NCBI RefSeq assembly: GCF_000498475.1 | Contig: NZ_AVBI01000004.1 | Span: 30,758 to 94,757, forward strand | Length of the DNA stretch: 64,000 bases | DNA from: Flavobacterium cauense R2A-7 | GTDB lineage: Bacteria > Bacteroidota > Bacteroidia > Flavobacteriales > Flavobacteriaceae | Direction of reading: 5' to 3' | Part shown: piece after piece, positions 48,007-59,693 of the stretch | How the letters are laid out: each line of letters starts with the position of its first letter | Numbering within the stretch: position 1 is the stretch's first letter | Program-made: the position numbers and the translations under genes | Notes under the pieces: generated by a model | The model's database searches: none | Seen by the model: only the letters and a program-made list of their open reading frames with translations | What the model was told of the DNA's origin: nothing

Positions 48007-48805
48007 ACATACCCAATTCCAAAGCACGTTCATTGGCAGCCAAAACTGCTTTACCAATAACCGTTTTGGTATCCGAAACATCAAAAATTTCCAATGCTTT
48101 TTCAGTGGTTCCTCCTTTTGAAGCTACTTTCGTAATCCATTCTTCGTTTGACAAAGAACTTCCGTTTTGCAGATTTATTGCACCGCTAAACGTTTGATTG
48201 ACCAACAATTCCGCTTCCGATTGTGTAAAACCCAAATGCTGTGCTGCATCAATCATCGATTTCATGAAGAAAAAAACATAAGCCGGTCCGCTTCCGGAAA
48301 CTGCAGTTGCGGCATCAATCAATTTTTCATCTTCCACATAAACCGATTTTCCGGTGGTATTTATCAAATTTTGGACAATAAACAATTCCTTTCTGTCAAT
48401 TTCGGATGAAGCTGAAAAAACCGTCATCCCCATTCCGATTTGCGTTGCGATATTAGGCATGGAACGCACAATTTTAGACAATCCGGTTACTTTTTCAATG
48501 GTAGCGATGGTTACACCGGCCATCACGGAAAGCAGAATATGCTTCTCATTCAGCAATGTTTTCAGATTTTCAGAAACCGCTTTAAAATCTTGTGGTTTAA
48601 CAGCTAAAATAACAATATCCGTTTCTGATAATTTTGAATCCGGTTCCGTATAAAAATTGGTCAGCGGAATCCCGAAAGCCTCCTTTTCCTGAACTACCGA
48701 TCGGGTTAACACAAAAATATCATCGGCCTTAATAAACCTCGAATTGATAAAACTTCCGGCATAGGTTTTTCCCATATTTCCATAGCCTATAATTGTGATT
48801 TTCAT
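48005..48805 (-). CDS. proC: Pyrroline-5-carboxylate reductase
   Basis: The 266-residue enzyme performs the last step of proline synthesis. It has the N-terminal Rossmann loop IIGYGNMGKTYAGS, then VILAVKPQDFKAV, VRSMPNIATQIGMGMTVF and the catalytic/dimer motif AVSGSGPAYVFFFMKSMIDA. Its length is typical. No other proline gene is adjacent. Confidence 0.95.
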   Translation of the reverse strand: MKITIIGYGNMGKTYAGSFINSRFIKADDIFVLTRSVVQEKEAFGIPLTNFYTEPDSKLSETDIVILAVKPQDFKAVSENLKTLLNEKHILLSVMAGVTIATIEKVTGLSKIVRSMPNIATQIGMGMTVFSASSEIDRKELFIVQNLINTTGKSVYVEDEKLIDAATAVSGSGPAYVFFFMKSMIDAAQHLGFTQSEAELLVNQTFSGAINLQNGSSLSNEEWITKVASKGGTTEKALEIFDVSDTKTVIGKAVLAANERALELGM

Positions 48806-48822
48806 GACTTAATAAAATAAAA

Positions 48823-48867
48823 AAAGCCCTGATTTTATTAGCGTACACTTTCTAAAAACAGGGCTTT
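48823..48867 (-). terminator. Terminator of yidC
   Basis: AAAGCCCTG pairs with CAGGGCTTT around a long loop. On the minus strand it is followed by a T tract. Confidence 0.75.
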
Positions 48868-48885
48868 GATTTATATAACTTTAAA

Positions 48886-50772
48886 TTAGTTTTTGGCTTT
48901 CTTTTGCGCTTCAGCCTGCTCCATCATTTCCTGCATTTTCTTTTGGAACTTGCTTTGGGGCTTGTCTTTCGTTTTATTTTCCTGAATTTGAGCGTGAATT
49001 TTCTTCTCGTCAACAATATAATTCTTAATCACTAACATGATACCGATAGTAATAGTGTTGGAAATAAAGTAATACAAACTCAAGCCAGAAGCATAATTGT
49101 TAAAGAAGAACAACATCATAATAGGAGAAATATAAATCATGATCTTCATGATTTTCCCCATATCCGGCATACCTTCCTGAGCTGGTGCAGCCATTTGCTG
49201 ATCTCCGGTTGTCATTTTCATGTAGAAGAAAATGGCAATGGAGGCTAAAATCGGGAATAAACTCACGTGACTTCCGTAGAACGGAATGTGGAACGGTAAT
49301 TCTAAAACCGAATCATAAGAAGACAAGTCATCTGCCCACAAGAAACTTTTCTGACGCAAATCAAACATCGATGGGAAGAACTGGAACAAGGCATAGAAAA
49401 TAGGAATCTGTGCCAATGCCGGTAAACAACCCGCCATCGGATTTACGCCTGCCTTACCATACAATTTCATGGTTTCCTGTTGTTTTTTCATCGGATCCTT
49501 GGCGTACTTCGTATTCAGTTCATTAATTTCAGGACGCAATACCTTCATTTTAGCCTGAGACAAATACGATTTATACGTTACCGGAGACATTACCAAACGC
49601 ACTAACATTGTAAAGATTACAATTGCAATTCCGTGAGGAATAAATCCACTTAAGAATCCATAAGCCGGAATGAAAACATAACGGTTGATCCAACCGAAAA
49701 TCCCCCATCCTAAAGGCATTACTTCGTCAAGGTTTTTGTCGTATTTGTTTAATATCTTATAATCCGCCGGACCGTAGTACCAGTTCATGTTATAATTCAA
49801 TTCGCCGTTTTTGAAAGCTAACGGTAATTTAGCAGAAAAATTCTTCGTGAAAACCGTGTCTTTTTCTTCATCATGTACTAGGTTTTCTGATTTTAACTGA
49901 GCTCCTTTAATCGGCGTTTCTGTCAATAAAATAGACGTAAACAAATCCTGTTTGAAAGCAACATATGTTAAATCGTTAACTGTTTCTTCATCTAATTTAC
50001 TTGCAGCACTCAAGCTGTTGTCTTTTCCGCCTTCATATTCATAACGGACATCAGTGTAGCGGTTTTCATACGAAATACTTTTCTCGTTACGGAATGCTTT
50101 TAACTGCCAATCCAAATCAAGTGGTTTTGACGTATTAATCACATTGTTCAAACCTTGCGAACGAACAGAGAAATCCATCATGTATTCGTTTGGTTTCAAC
50201 ACATAACGGTATTCCAAAAACTGATCAGCACCCGCTTTTAAACGCATTGTAAGCACCTGATTTTGCCCTTCTTTGGTAACCGTAGGTTCGAAATACATAT
50301 CTTTTGTATTTAAAACACGGTTATCTTTAGTTTGAAGTTGAATATTCAGATTAGCATTGTTGTTTTTGATGATTTCAACCGGTAGTTGTGAACCTTTATG
50401 GAATTTCTCAAAATTATTTACTTTAGCATCAACGATATAACCACCTTTGTTAGCAATTTTCAACGTTAACACTTCATTTTTAATTTCTGTAACCTCGTTT
50501 TTAGCAGAAGGCAAAGAAGCAGAATAAGCAAACGCTCCTAAAGTGCCCTGAAGGGCTTTCACTTTCAAAGAATCAGTTTGTGTAGAATCGGAAACCAATG
50601 CCGCTACCGATTGTTCTTTTGCTTTTTCAACTTTTTCAACAGATGCTTTTTTAGCATCCTCCGCCATTGATTTTTTCTCTTCGGAGATGTTGTTGTACAT
50701 CATCCAAATCATTAAACCAGCGATTAATACAAATCCTAAAATGGTTTTAAAATCTAATTTTTTTTCTTCCAT
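48886..50772 (-). CDS. yidC: Membrane protein insertase YidC
   Basis: The 628-residue insertase has an N-terminal membrane anchor (TILGFVLIAGLMIWMMY) and a large periplasmic beta-supersandwich domain (about 80-350). The conserved five-helix core follows (VRLVMSPVTYKSYLSQAKMK; KAGVNPMAGCLPALAQIPIF; MIYISPIMMLFFFNNYASGL), then a basic C-tail (KTKDKPQSKFQKKMQEMMEQ). It inserts proteins into the inner membrane with or without Sec. It follows pyrG by 32 bases on the same strand, a linkage common in Bacteroidetes. Confidence 0.96.
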   Translation of the reverse strand: MEEKKLDFKTILGFVLIAGLMIWMMYNNISEEKKSMAEDAKKASVEKVEKAKEQSVAALVSDSTQTDSLKVKALQGTLGAFAYSASLPSAKNEVTEIKNEVLTLKIANKGGYIVDAKVNNFEKFHKGSQLPVEIIKNNNANLNIQLQTKDNRVLNTKDMYFEPTVTKEGQNQVLTMRLKAGADQFLEYRYVLKPNEYMMDFSVRSQGLNNVINTSKPLDLDWQLKAFRNEKSISYENRYTDVRYEYEGGKDNSLSAASKLDEETVNDLTYVAFKQDLFTSILLTETPIKGAQLKSENLVHDEEKDTVFTKNFSAKLPLAFKNGELNYNMNWYYGPADYKILNKYDKNLDEVMPLGWGIFGWINRYVFIPAYGFLSGFIPHGIAIVIFTMLVRLVMSPVTYKSYLSQAKMKVLRPEINELNTKYAKDPMKKQQETMKLYGKAGVNPMAGCLPALAQIPIFYALFQFFPSMFDLRQKSFLWADDLSSYDSVLELPFHIPFYGSHVSLFPILASIAIFFYMKMTTGDQQMAAPAQEGMPDMGKIMKIMIYISPIMMLFFFNNYASGLSLYYFISNTITIGIMLVIKNYIVDEKKIHAQIQENKTKDKPQSKFQKKMQEMMEQAEAQKKAKN

Positions 50773-50804
50773 TGTTCTTTTTTATTGTTTTGGTCTGTAA
50801 CTTC

Positions 50805-52755
<1,951 letters not shown>

Positions 52756-52763
52756 TCTAAAAA

Positions 52764-52784
52764 GATGAAAGATGAAAGATGAAA
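52764..52784 (-). repeat. GATGAAA x3 tandem repeat in a gene leader
   Basis: Three exact contiguous copies (then GATGATA) lie 9 bases from the DUF3820 start codon. On the coding strand it reads TTTCATC repeats. Confidence 0.55.
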
Positions 52785-52847
52785 GATGATAGAACAAAGA
52801 CAAAGTCGAGTATCTAATCACAAACTTCTACTCTCTATTCTCTAAAT

Positions 52848-53249
52848 TTACTTCCAATTAAACGTTATTTCTTTTTTGATATCCGGATGCAAACTGAAGA
52901 AAACCGGACAGGTCATGGCCGTTTTTTCCAAAATGGTTTTGGTTTTGTCATCAGCAGAAATCGACATATTGAACGTCACATGCACTTCCGTGATTCTTCT
53001 TGGCTCTGTGCCCATTACTTTGGTTACTTCTGCCGTTGAACCTGAAAAATCAACTTCCATATCTCTGGCTTTGATTCCCATTACGGTAAACATGCAACTT
53101 GCCAACGCGTTCGCAACTGTATCCGTTGGAGAAAAAGCTTCCCCTTTTCCGTTATTGTCTAGAGGTGCATCGGAAATGATTTCACTTCCGGAATTGGTAT
53201 GTATGGACGATGTTCTTAAATCGCCTAAATAAGTCACTTTTGAAGTCAT
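52848..53249 (-). CDS. OsmC-family peroxiredoxin-like protein
   Basis: The 133-residue protein has the OsmC/Ohr fold, with both redox Cys positions present: LASCMFTVMGIKA and MTCPVFFSLHPDI. Other markers are NGKGEAFSPTDTVANALASC and EVHVTFNMS. The family reduces organic hydroperoxides with thiol partners. Its start codon overlaps the stop of the LysM gene by one base, which couples them. Confidence 0.87.
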   Translation of the reverse strand: MTSKVTYLGDLRTSSIHTNSGSEIISDAPLDNNGKGEAFSPTDTVANALASCMFTVMGIKARDMEVDFSGSTAEVTKVMGTEPRRITEVHVTFNMSISADDKTKTILEKTAMTCPVFFSLHPDIKKEITFNWK

Positions 53250-55177
53250 TATTTTGCTTCTTTTAACGTTAAATCTTCATCGTAGTACAATAAATAAACA
53301 CCTTTATTGTAGTATCCGCCGTCAAGATTTACATAATTAAATTTACTCTCAATCTGCTCGGAAGCTTTTTCATTAACCGATTCTTTGTAACCGCCGTCCT
53401 GGAACAATCTCAGGATTACATCAAACGTTACATCAAATCCGCGGGTTGCGAAACGATTTGGGAAAATATTATTTTTCTTTTTGAACACTTTGGCAAAAAT
53501 TGCCGCCTGTGCTGTTTCGTTATCTCTGGAAACGGAAGGATAAAGCAATTTCAGTTTAGTTAATTTACTAAGTGGAATCTCTTCAAAATCCAAAGTTTCG
53601 TTTTTCTCCAAAGTAACCAACTGTACCGGATATTCCGCTGAAGCAGAAACCAGTATATTACACGTACTTAATACCATACCGGTTTTTTCGGATTCCAGAA
53701 TCACATAATTCGTTTTGTCTTTATCCATCAGACTTTTTACATTTTCCAATGTTGGAACACCTTTATCATTGATTTCAGCAATTTTTACACCCGGATAATT
53801 TTCAGTAATATATTGCTTCACACTTCCTTTTTTAGGATCAATAATAGCAATGATATTTCCGTTTTTCTCCATCATAAAATCGAACATTTTTCGTTTTACG
53901 TCTAGCGAATTAGGCATTGCCTGGAATAAATTAGAGTATGGTTTTCCTCTTTCGTTTGACAAAGGAGAAATAACCGGGGTATTGTATTTTTCCAATAAAG
54001 AGGCAGTTGTTTCCACATGATTTTGGAAGAACGGACCAATAATTGCATCCGTTTTTGAGAAGTCATTAGACGAAATCAAAGACGCCACCGCAGAAGAATT
54101 TTTAGACTCTTCCGAATCCAGAATTTTAACAGTTAACGGCAAACCTAAAGTTTTAGCTGAATCAATTGCGATTAAAGCACCGGCATAAAAATCCAACGTC
54201 ATGTTTAAGAACTTGTCTTTTTTCAGTCTTTCCGTAACAGAATTTAACGAATCCGCTTCAATCTTATCCAAATGGAATGGCAATAGTAATACCAATTCCT
54301 TTCCTTCTTGCTTGTTGATTGTTTTAGTAATATCAACTTGCTCTTTATTTGGAGTAATCTGATTGAACTTGGCATTTGAAGGAACCTTAATGATCATTCC
54401 TATTTTAACACCAGCTGCCAATTCCGGATTTACAGCCAACAATTGCTCCTGAGACAATCCGGATGCTTTTGTTAAACTGTACAATGTTTCTTTAGGCTGT
54501 ACCGTGTAATCCATATACTGAACCACAGCTTTTGAAACAACAGGAGCCGTTTTGGCCGCTACTGGAGTAGCTTTATTTAAACGTAAATTTTGCCCGATTT
54601 CAAGATTTTCTCTTATTTCCGGATTTAAGGTTTCAAGCTCTTCTACCGTTAAACCATATTTTTTAGCAATACCGAATTTGGTTTCTTTCGGTTCTACCAT
54701 ATGATATTTCGGTGCTGAAGGAGCAATTGTTTTCACCACTGTTGCAGGTTTATCGACTTTTTTAGTGGTAAAAACGACAATCGTTTGCCCTAATTTCAAT
54801 CCGTCTTTTTCGATATCGGGATTGTTTTTCTTAATCGATTCTTCAGAAGTATCGTATTTTTTAGCAATACTGTACACCGTTTCTTTAGCTTCCACCACAT
54901 GATACACACGGGTTTCTTTACCGGTTGGTTTCGGAGTATCTTTTACAACTGTTTTAACAGCCTGACCTGCTTTCGTAGGAATTAAAAGAACCGCATTTTC
55001 ATTGACGCCATTTTTGGCTTCAGGATTTAAACGGTAAATATCTTCTACAGCCACATTGTACTTTTTGGCTATCGAATACGTAGTTTCTCCTTTTGCAACC
55101 TTATGTTCCTTGGTCTGCGAAAAGGCAGAAACCGAAACTAATAAAGTGGTACACAATCCAATAAAAAATTGCTTCAT
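53249..55177 (-). CDS. LysM protein fused to a periplasmic-binding-fold domain
   Basis: The 642-residue exported protein has a signal peptide (MKQFFIGLCTTLLVSVSAFS). Four LysM peptidoglycan-binding repeats start near 25, 92, 158 and 220 (HKVAKGETTYSIAKKYNV; YHVVEAKETVYSIAKKYDT; YHMVEPKETKFGIAKKYGL; YTVQPKETLYSLTKASGL). A type-1 periplasmic-binding-protein-like domain follows (about 295-640; DAIIGPFFQNHVETTASLLE, NTPVISPLSNERGKPYSN). There is no transporter beside it, so the domain more likely senses or scaffolds at the cell wall; E. coli LpoA also has a PBP-fold domain. The role is inferred. Confidence 0.87.
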   Translation of the reverse strand: MKQFFIGLCTTLLVSVSAFSQTKEHKVAKGETTYSIAKKYNVAVEDIYRLNPEAKNGVNENAVLLIPTKAGQAVKTVVKDTPKPTGKETRVYHVVEAKETVYSIAKKYDTSEESIKKNNPDIEKDGLKLGQTIVVFTTKKVDKPATVVKTIAPSAPKYHMVEPKETKFGIAKKYGLTVEELETLNPEIRENLEIGQNLRLNKATPVAAKTAPVVSKAVVQYMDYTVQPKETLYSLTKASGLSQEQLLAVNPELAAGVKIGMIIKVPSNAKFNQITPNKEQVDITKTINKQEGKELVLLLPFHLDKIEADSLNSVTERLKKDKFLNMTLDFYAGALIAIDSAKTLGLPLTVKILDSEESKNSSAVASLISSNDFSKTDAIIGPFFQNHVETTASLLEKYNTPVISPLSNERGKPYSNLFQAMPNSLDVKRKMFDFMMEKNGNIIAIIDPKKGSVKQYITENYPGVKIAEINDKGVPTLENVKSLMDKDKTNYVILESEKTGMVLSTCNILVSASAEYPVQLVTLEKNETLDFEEIPLSKLTKLKLLYPSVSRDNETAQAAIFAKVFKKKNNIFPNRFATRGFDVTFDVILRLFQDGGYKESVNEKASEQIESKFNYVNLDGGYYNKGVYLLYYDEDLTLKEAK

Positions 55178-55198
55178 ATGGTATTTTTTAAAACGAAC

Positions 55199-55231
55199 AA
55201 GTCGTTACAAAGTTATAGATTGTAACGACTT
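55199..55231 (-). terminator. Terminator of guaA
   Basis: The 11-bp perfect stem AAGTCGTTACA/TGTAACGACTT lies just downstream of guaA and upstream of the LysM gene. Confidence 0.7.
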
Positions 55232-55253
55232 ATTCATAATTTTCTTAATTATT

Positions 55254-56783
55254 TTATTCCCACTCAATTGTGGCGGGCGGTTTCGAGCTGATATCATACA
55301 CCACTCGGTTCACACCTTTCACTTTATTGATGATTTCATTTGAAATTTTCATTAAGAAGTCATACGGCAAATGTACCCAGTCCGCCGTCATTCCGTCTGT
55401 TGATTCCACAGCGCGCAATGCCACTACTTTTTCATAGGTACGTTCATCGCCCATAACTCCAACACTGTTCACCGGCAACAAGATTGCTCCTGCCTGCCAA
55501 ACCTTGTCGTACAATCCGTGTTCTTTCAATCCGTTGATGAAAACGGCGTCCACTTCCTGAAGAATTCTGACTTTCTCCGGAGTGATATCGCCTAAAATAC
55601 GAATCGACAAACCTGGTCCCGGGAACGGATGTCTTCCTAATAATTCCGGATCAATTCCTAAAGTTGCTCCTACTCTGCGTACTTCGTCTTTAAACAACAT
55701 ACGCAAAGGTTCTGCAATTTTCAGTTTCATAAAATCCGGTAAACCACCCACATTGTGATGTGATTTGATAGTTGCCGATGGTCCTTTTACCGAAACCGAT
55801 TCAATCACGTCCGGATAAATAGTTCCTTGTGCCAACCATTTTACATCTTCAATAAGGTGTGCTTCGTCGTCAAAAACTTCAATGAACACTCGGCCGATAA
55901 TCTTTCTTTTGGTTTCCGGATCATCCACTCCGGCTAATTCAGACAAAAATCGTTCCGAAGCATCTACTCCTTTCACGTTTAAGCCCATTCCTTTATATTG
56001 GTTCAATACGTTTTCAAATTCATTCTTACGCAATAAACCGTTATTTACAAAAATACAATACAATTGGCTGCCAATCGCTTTATTCAATAAAACCGCTGCT
56101 ACTGTTGAATCCACACCTCCTGAAAGTCCCAAAACGACTTTATCGCCTTGGATTTTTTCCTGCATTTCGGCTACAATTTCTTCTACGAAAGCACCCGGCG
56201 TAAAGTTTTGAGGCACTTCGGCTATTTTCACTAAGAAGTTTTCCAACATTTGTTTCCCATCTGTGGAATGGAATACTTCCGGATGGTATTGAATCGCATA
56301 CGTGGTTTCGCCTTCAATTTTATAAGCAGCATATTCCACATCATTGGTACTCGCTAACTTAATTCCGTTAGTTGGCAGTGCTTTGATACTATCACTGTGA
56401 CTCATCCAAACCTGGCTGTTCTGAGCTACACCATCAAAGAAAATTTCGTCTTCCTTAATATAGGATAAATTGGCTCTACCGTATTCTCTGGTATTGGAAG
56501 CGGCTACTTCTCCACCGCTGAAATGTGCTAAATATTGGGCTCCGTAACAAACCGCAAGCAAAGGCATTTTACCTCTAATTTGCGATAAATCAGGATGTGG
56601 CGCATCTTCTCCACGAACAGAAAAAGGACTTCCTCCTAAAATTACAGCTTTATAACTCGATAAATCATCAGGAAAATGATTGTAAGGGAAAATTTCGCAG
56701 AATATATTTAATTCGCGAACGCGGCGTGCAATAAGTTGTGTGTATTGCGATCCGAAATCTAAAATAAGTACGTTGTGTTGCAT
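55254..56783 (-). CDS. guaA: GMP synthase (glutamine-hydrolysing)
   Basis: The 509-residue enzyme converts XMP to GMP. The amidotransferase domain has the nucleophile Cys in [12 protein letters not shown] and the His in [11 protein letters not shown]. The ATP-pyrophosphatase domain has [16 protein letters not shown]. The C-terminal dimerisation domain ends PATIEWE. The start is ATG 56783 ([16 protein letters not shown]). A TATTTTTG element sits only 4 bases before it, so the transcript leader may be very short. Confidence 0.96.
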   Translation of the reverse strand: MQHNVLILDFGSQYTQLIARRVRELNIFCEIFPYNHFPDDLSSYKAVILGGSPFSVRGEDAPHPDLSQIRGKMPLLAVCYGAQYLAHFSGGEVAASNTREYGRANLSYIKEDEIFFDGVAQNSQVWMSHSDSIKALPTNGIKLASTNDVEYAAYKIEGETTYAIQYHPEVFHSTDGKQMLENFLVKIAEVPQNFTPGAFVEEIVAEMQEKIQGDKVVLGLSGGVDSTVAAVLLNKAIGSQLYCIFVNNGLLRKNEFENVLNQYKGMGLNVKGVDASERFLSELAGVDDPETKRKIIGRVFIEVFDDEAHLIEDVKWLAQGTIYPDVIESVSVKGPSATIKSHHNVGGLPDFMKLKIAEPLRMLFKDEVRRVGATLGIDPELLGRHPFPGPGLSIRILGDITPEKVRILQEVDAVFINGLKEHGLYDKVWQAGAILLPVNSVGVMGDERTYEKVVALRAVESTDGMTADWVHLPYDFLMKISNEIINKVKGVNRVVYDISSKPPATIEWE

Positions 56784-56875
56784 GTGCAAAAATAGACATT
56801 TCTGTGAAAATGAAAAATTAAAAATTCAAAGATTTATTTAACTAATTTTTTATTCAAAAACCGTATTTTCGCATC

Positions 56876-57889
56876 ATGATGACAGCCAATGATATTGAAG
56901 CGATTAAAACACTTTTAGCTTCCCCTAAAAAAATAGCAATTATCCCACACCGTAATCCAGACGGCGACGCCATGGGTTCTACGCTGGGTTTATACCACTT
57001 TTTAAAGCAGCAAAACCACGATGTAACCGTAATTTCCCCTAACGAATTCCCAGATTTTTTAGCCTGGTTACCCGATGCGGAAAAAGTGATGATTTTTGAA
57101 AAAGACACACAAAACTGTACCGAAAAATTAAAACAGGCCGATATTGTTTTCACATTAGATTTCAATGCATTACACCGTGTAGGTGATTTTATGGCTGCCA
57201 CTTTAGAGAAACTGAACACGACATTCGTAATGATTGACCACCATCAGTTACCGGATACTTATGCAACATACACATTTTCGGATACCGGATTTGGTTCTAC
57301 TTGCGAAATGGTATATCATTTTATCCATCAATTGGGTGGAGAAAACCTGATTGACAAAACGGTGGCGACTTGCATTTATACAGGAATTGTAACGGATTCA
57401 GGTTCGTTCCGTTTTCCGCTTACCACCAGTACCACGCACCGTGTTGTTGCGGATTTAATTGACAAAGGTGTTGAGAATACAAAAATTCACAATTTATTAT
57501 TCGACACAAGTTCTTACAACCGTTTACAACTATTGGGCCGCGCTTTGCAAAACATGAAACTGTTGCCCGAATACAAAACCTCATACATCACTTTGAGTCA
57601 GGCAGAACTGGATCAATTTGGTTATGTTAAGGGCGATACGGAAGGAATAGTAAATTATGGTTTATCTTTGAAAGGATTTGATTTTACAGCCATTTTCATC
57701 GAAAACAAAGAGGAAAGCATCATCAAAATATCGTTCCGATCACAAGGTGCTTTTGACGTGAATCAATTTGCAAGAATGCATTTCAGCGGAGGCGGACACA
57801 TCAATGCTGCCGGAGGAAAATCGACTTTGTCTTTAGATGAAACAGTAAAGCAATTTATTGCTATTTTAGCAGCTGAAAAGAATAACTGA
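56876..57889 (+). CDS. DHH/DHHA1 phosphoesterase, NrnA-like
   Basis: The 337-residue protein has the DHH domain motifs HRNPDGDAMGSTLG, FTLDFNALHRVGDF, IDHHQLPDTYATY and TGIVTDSGSFRFP. The DHHA1 motif SGGGHINAAGGKS lies at the C-terminus. NrnA-type enzymes degrade short oligoribonucleotides and dephosphorylate pAp; related ones cleave cyclic-di-AMP. It lies 69 bases before gldI on the same strand. Two adjacent ATGs occur at the start; the first is used. Confidence 0.9.
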   Translation: MMTANDIEAIKTLLASPKKIAIIPHRNPDGDAMGSTLGLYHFLKQQNHDVTVISPNEFPDFLAWLPDAEKVMIFEKDTQNCTEKLKQADIVFTLDFNALHRVGDFMAATLEKLNTTFVMIDHHQLPDTYATYTFSDTGFGSTCEMVYHFIHQLGGENLIDKTVATCIYTGIVTDSGSFRFPLTTSTTHRVVADLIDKGVENTKIHNLLFDTSSYNRLQLLGRALQNMKLLPEYKTSYITLSQAELDQFGYVKGDTEGIVNYGLSLKGFDFTAIFIENKEESIIKISFRSQGAFDVNQFARMHFSGGGHINAAGGKSTLSLDETVKQFIAILAAEKNN

Positions 57890-57958
57890 TTCTGAAATAA
57901 GCTTTTACTTCACTAAAATGCAACTTTTAGTATCGGTTAAAACAATTAAAACAAGTTT

Positions 57959-58519
57959 ATGAAAAGAATACATATATACGGCGTAATGTTTTCGGGAATT
58001 TTATTTGCCTGCTGTACCCAAAAACAAGAGGCACGGAGACCCATTTCACATTCTTCGGGAACTTTTATTAAAGAGTCGATTGAACGAAACAAAAAACTGA
58101 TCAATAATGAAGAAACAATCATTAGTGATATCATCAAAAAAGATACCGCCAATGATTACATTGCTTCACCAAAAGGGTATTGGTATTACTACGACGTGAA
58201 AAGCGCTACCGAAACGTTAACACCAAAGAAAGGTGATATCGCAAATTTTGATTATGAAGTAACGGATTTAAAAGGAAATCTTATTTATTCATCTGAAGAT
58301 CTTAAAACTCAAAATTATGTTGTAGACAAACAACACATCATGATGGGGCTACGTGATGGTATTAAACTGATGAAAAAAGGCGAAAAAATAACATTTCTTT
58401 TCCCGTCGCATATGGCCTATGGCTATCATGGTGACAATGAAAAAATCGGGACCAACCAACCTATCATTTGTACTGTAACTTTAAATAATTTTAAATCGGG
58501 AACCCCAAAACCCGAATAA
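57959..58519 (+). CDS. gldI: Gliding motility lipoprotein GldI (FKBP-type isomerase)
   Basis: The 186-residue lipoprotein has a lipobox ending at the first Cys of ACC (SGILFACCTQ). A helical segment (about 40-65) precedes a C-terminal FKBP-type prolyl-isomerase domain (GDIANFDYEVTDLKGNLIYS; MMGLRDGIKLMKKGEKITFL; YGYHGDNEKIGTNQPI). In F. johnsoniae GldI is required for gliding and is thought to fold envelope components of the Gld/T9SS machinery. Two further exported isomerases follow within 21 and 73 bases. The T9SS-signal protease at 43323 is consistent with a functional system. Confidence 0.9.
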   Translation: MKRIHIYGVMFSGILFACCTQKQEARRPISHSSGTFIKESIERNKKLINNEETIISDIIKKDTANDYIASPKGYWYYYDVKSATETLTPKKGDIANFDYEVTDLKGNLIYSSEDLKTQNYVVDKQHIMMGLRDGIKLMKKGEKITFLFPSHMAYGYHGDNEKIGTNQPIICTVTLNNFKSGTPKPE

Positions 58520-58540
58520 TTTTGACTTTATTTCCATACC

Positions 58541-59620
58541 ATGAAAAAAACAATCACAGGTTTACTTTTAGCATTTAGTGCTTTATTTATTTCCTGCAAA
58601 AACAATCACGAAAATTTAGCCGACGGATTATATGCTAACATTGAAACCCCAAAAGGCGACATTGTAGTTGCACTCGAATACACCAAAGCTCCTGTTACAG
58701 TTGCGAATTTCATAACCTTGGCTGAAGGAAAAAACCCTTTTGTTAACGCAAAATACAAAGGAAAACCTTTTTATGACGGACTGAAATTTCACCGTGTAAT
58801 TCAGGATTTTATGATTCAGGGTGGTGATCCGGATGGTAACGGAAGTGGCGGTCCGGGCTACAGATTTAAAGATGAAATCGATCCTTCATTAAAACACAAC
58901 GACAGCGGAATTTTATCTATGGCGAACGCGGGTCCGAATACCAACGGAAGTCAGTTTTTCATCACACATACCGCTACTCCTCACCTTGATGGCGTTCATA
59001 CCATTTTTGGAAAAGTTGTGGAAGGTATTGACGTTGTTGCTGCCATTGAAGGTAATGATGAAATCACCAAAATAACTATTATCCGAAAAGGAACTAAAGC
59101 TACTGCCTTTGATGCATTGAAAGTTTTTAAAAACTATTATGACACAGAAGCCGTGGAACTTAAGAAAATAGCTGAAAAAACGGCAAAAATCAAAACAGAT
59201 AAATTAGTTGAATTCACTGCTTTAAAAGCAAAAGCAACCAAAACACAATCGGGATTGGAATATGCTTTCATCAAAAAAGGGAACCAACCCAAACTAACTC
59301 CCGGTACCGATGTTTTGTTCAGTTATGCAGGCTATTTTGAAAATGGCGAGCTTTTTGATACAAACTACAAAGACGTTGCTGAACTTTTTGGAATTTACGA
59401 CCAAATGCGTAATCAACAGGGAGGTTATGCTCCGTTCCCATTTAAATATGGCAATAAAGAAGGTTTGATTCCGGGTTTCATTGAAGGAATGGAAAAAATG
59501 TCAACGGGTGATAAACTGATTTTGTTTATTCCTTCCTATTTAGCTTATGGTGAAAGAGGAAATCAGGTTATTCCGCCGAATGCAAATCTTATTTTTGAAA
59601 TCGAATTATCAGCAAAATAA
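58541..59620 (+). CDS. Cyclophilin-FKBP fusion lipoprotein
   Basis: The 359-residue protein has its lipid Cys at 19 (SALFISCK). A cyclophilin domain spans about 28-185 ([40 protein letters not shown]) and an FKBP domain about 240-359 ([39 protein letters not shown]). The FKBP domain carries an insertion of about 15-20 residues after FDTNY ([20 protein letters not shown]) not seen in the cytoplasmic homologue at 19362. It probably assists folding of exported proteins in the periplasm. It is co-linear with gldI. Confidence 0.9.
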   Translation: MKKTITGLLLAFSALFISCKNNHENLADGLYANIETPKGDIVVALEYTKAPVTVANFITLAEGKNPFVNAKYKGKPFYDGLKFHRVIQDFMIQGGDPDGNGSGGPGYRFKDEIDPSLKHNDSGILSMANAGPNTNGSQFFITHTATPHLDGVHTIFGKVVEGIDVVAAIEGNDEITKITIIRKGTKATAFDALKVFKNYYDTEAVELKKIAEKTAKIKTDKLVEFTALKAKATKTQSGLEYAFIKKGNQPKLTPGTDVLFSYAGYFENGELFDTNYKDVAELFGIYDQMRNQQGGYAPFPFKYGNKEGLIPGFIEGMEKMSTGDKLILFIPSYLAYGERGNQVIPPNANLIFEIELSAK

Positions 59621-59693
59621 CAAATTACCAAAGGGACAAATCCTGAAAATCCCCGCATGATGCAAAAAGAGTAAGGTCATTACAAACATAAAG

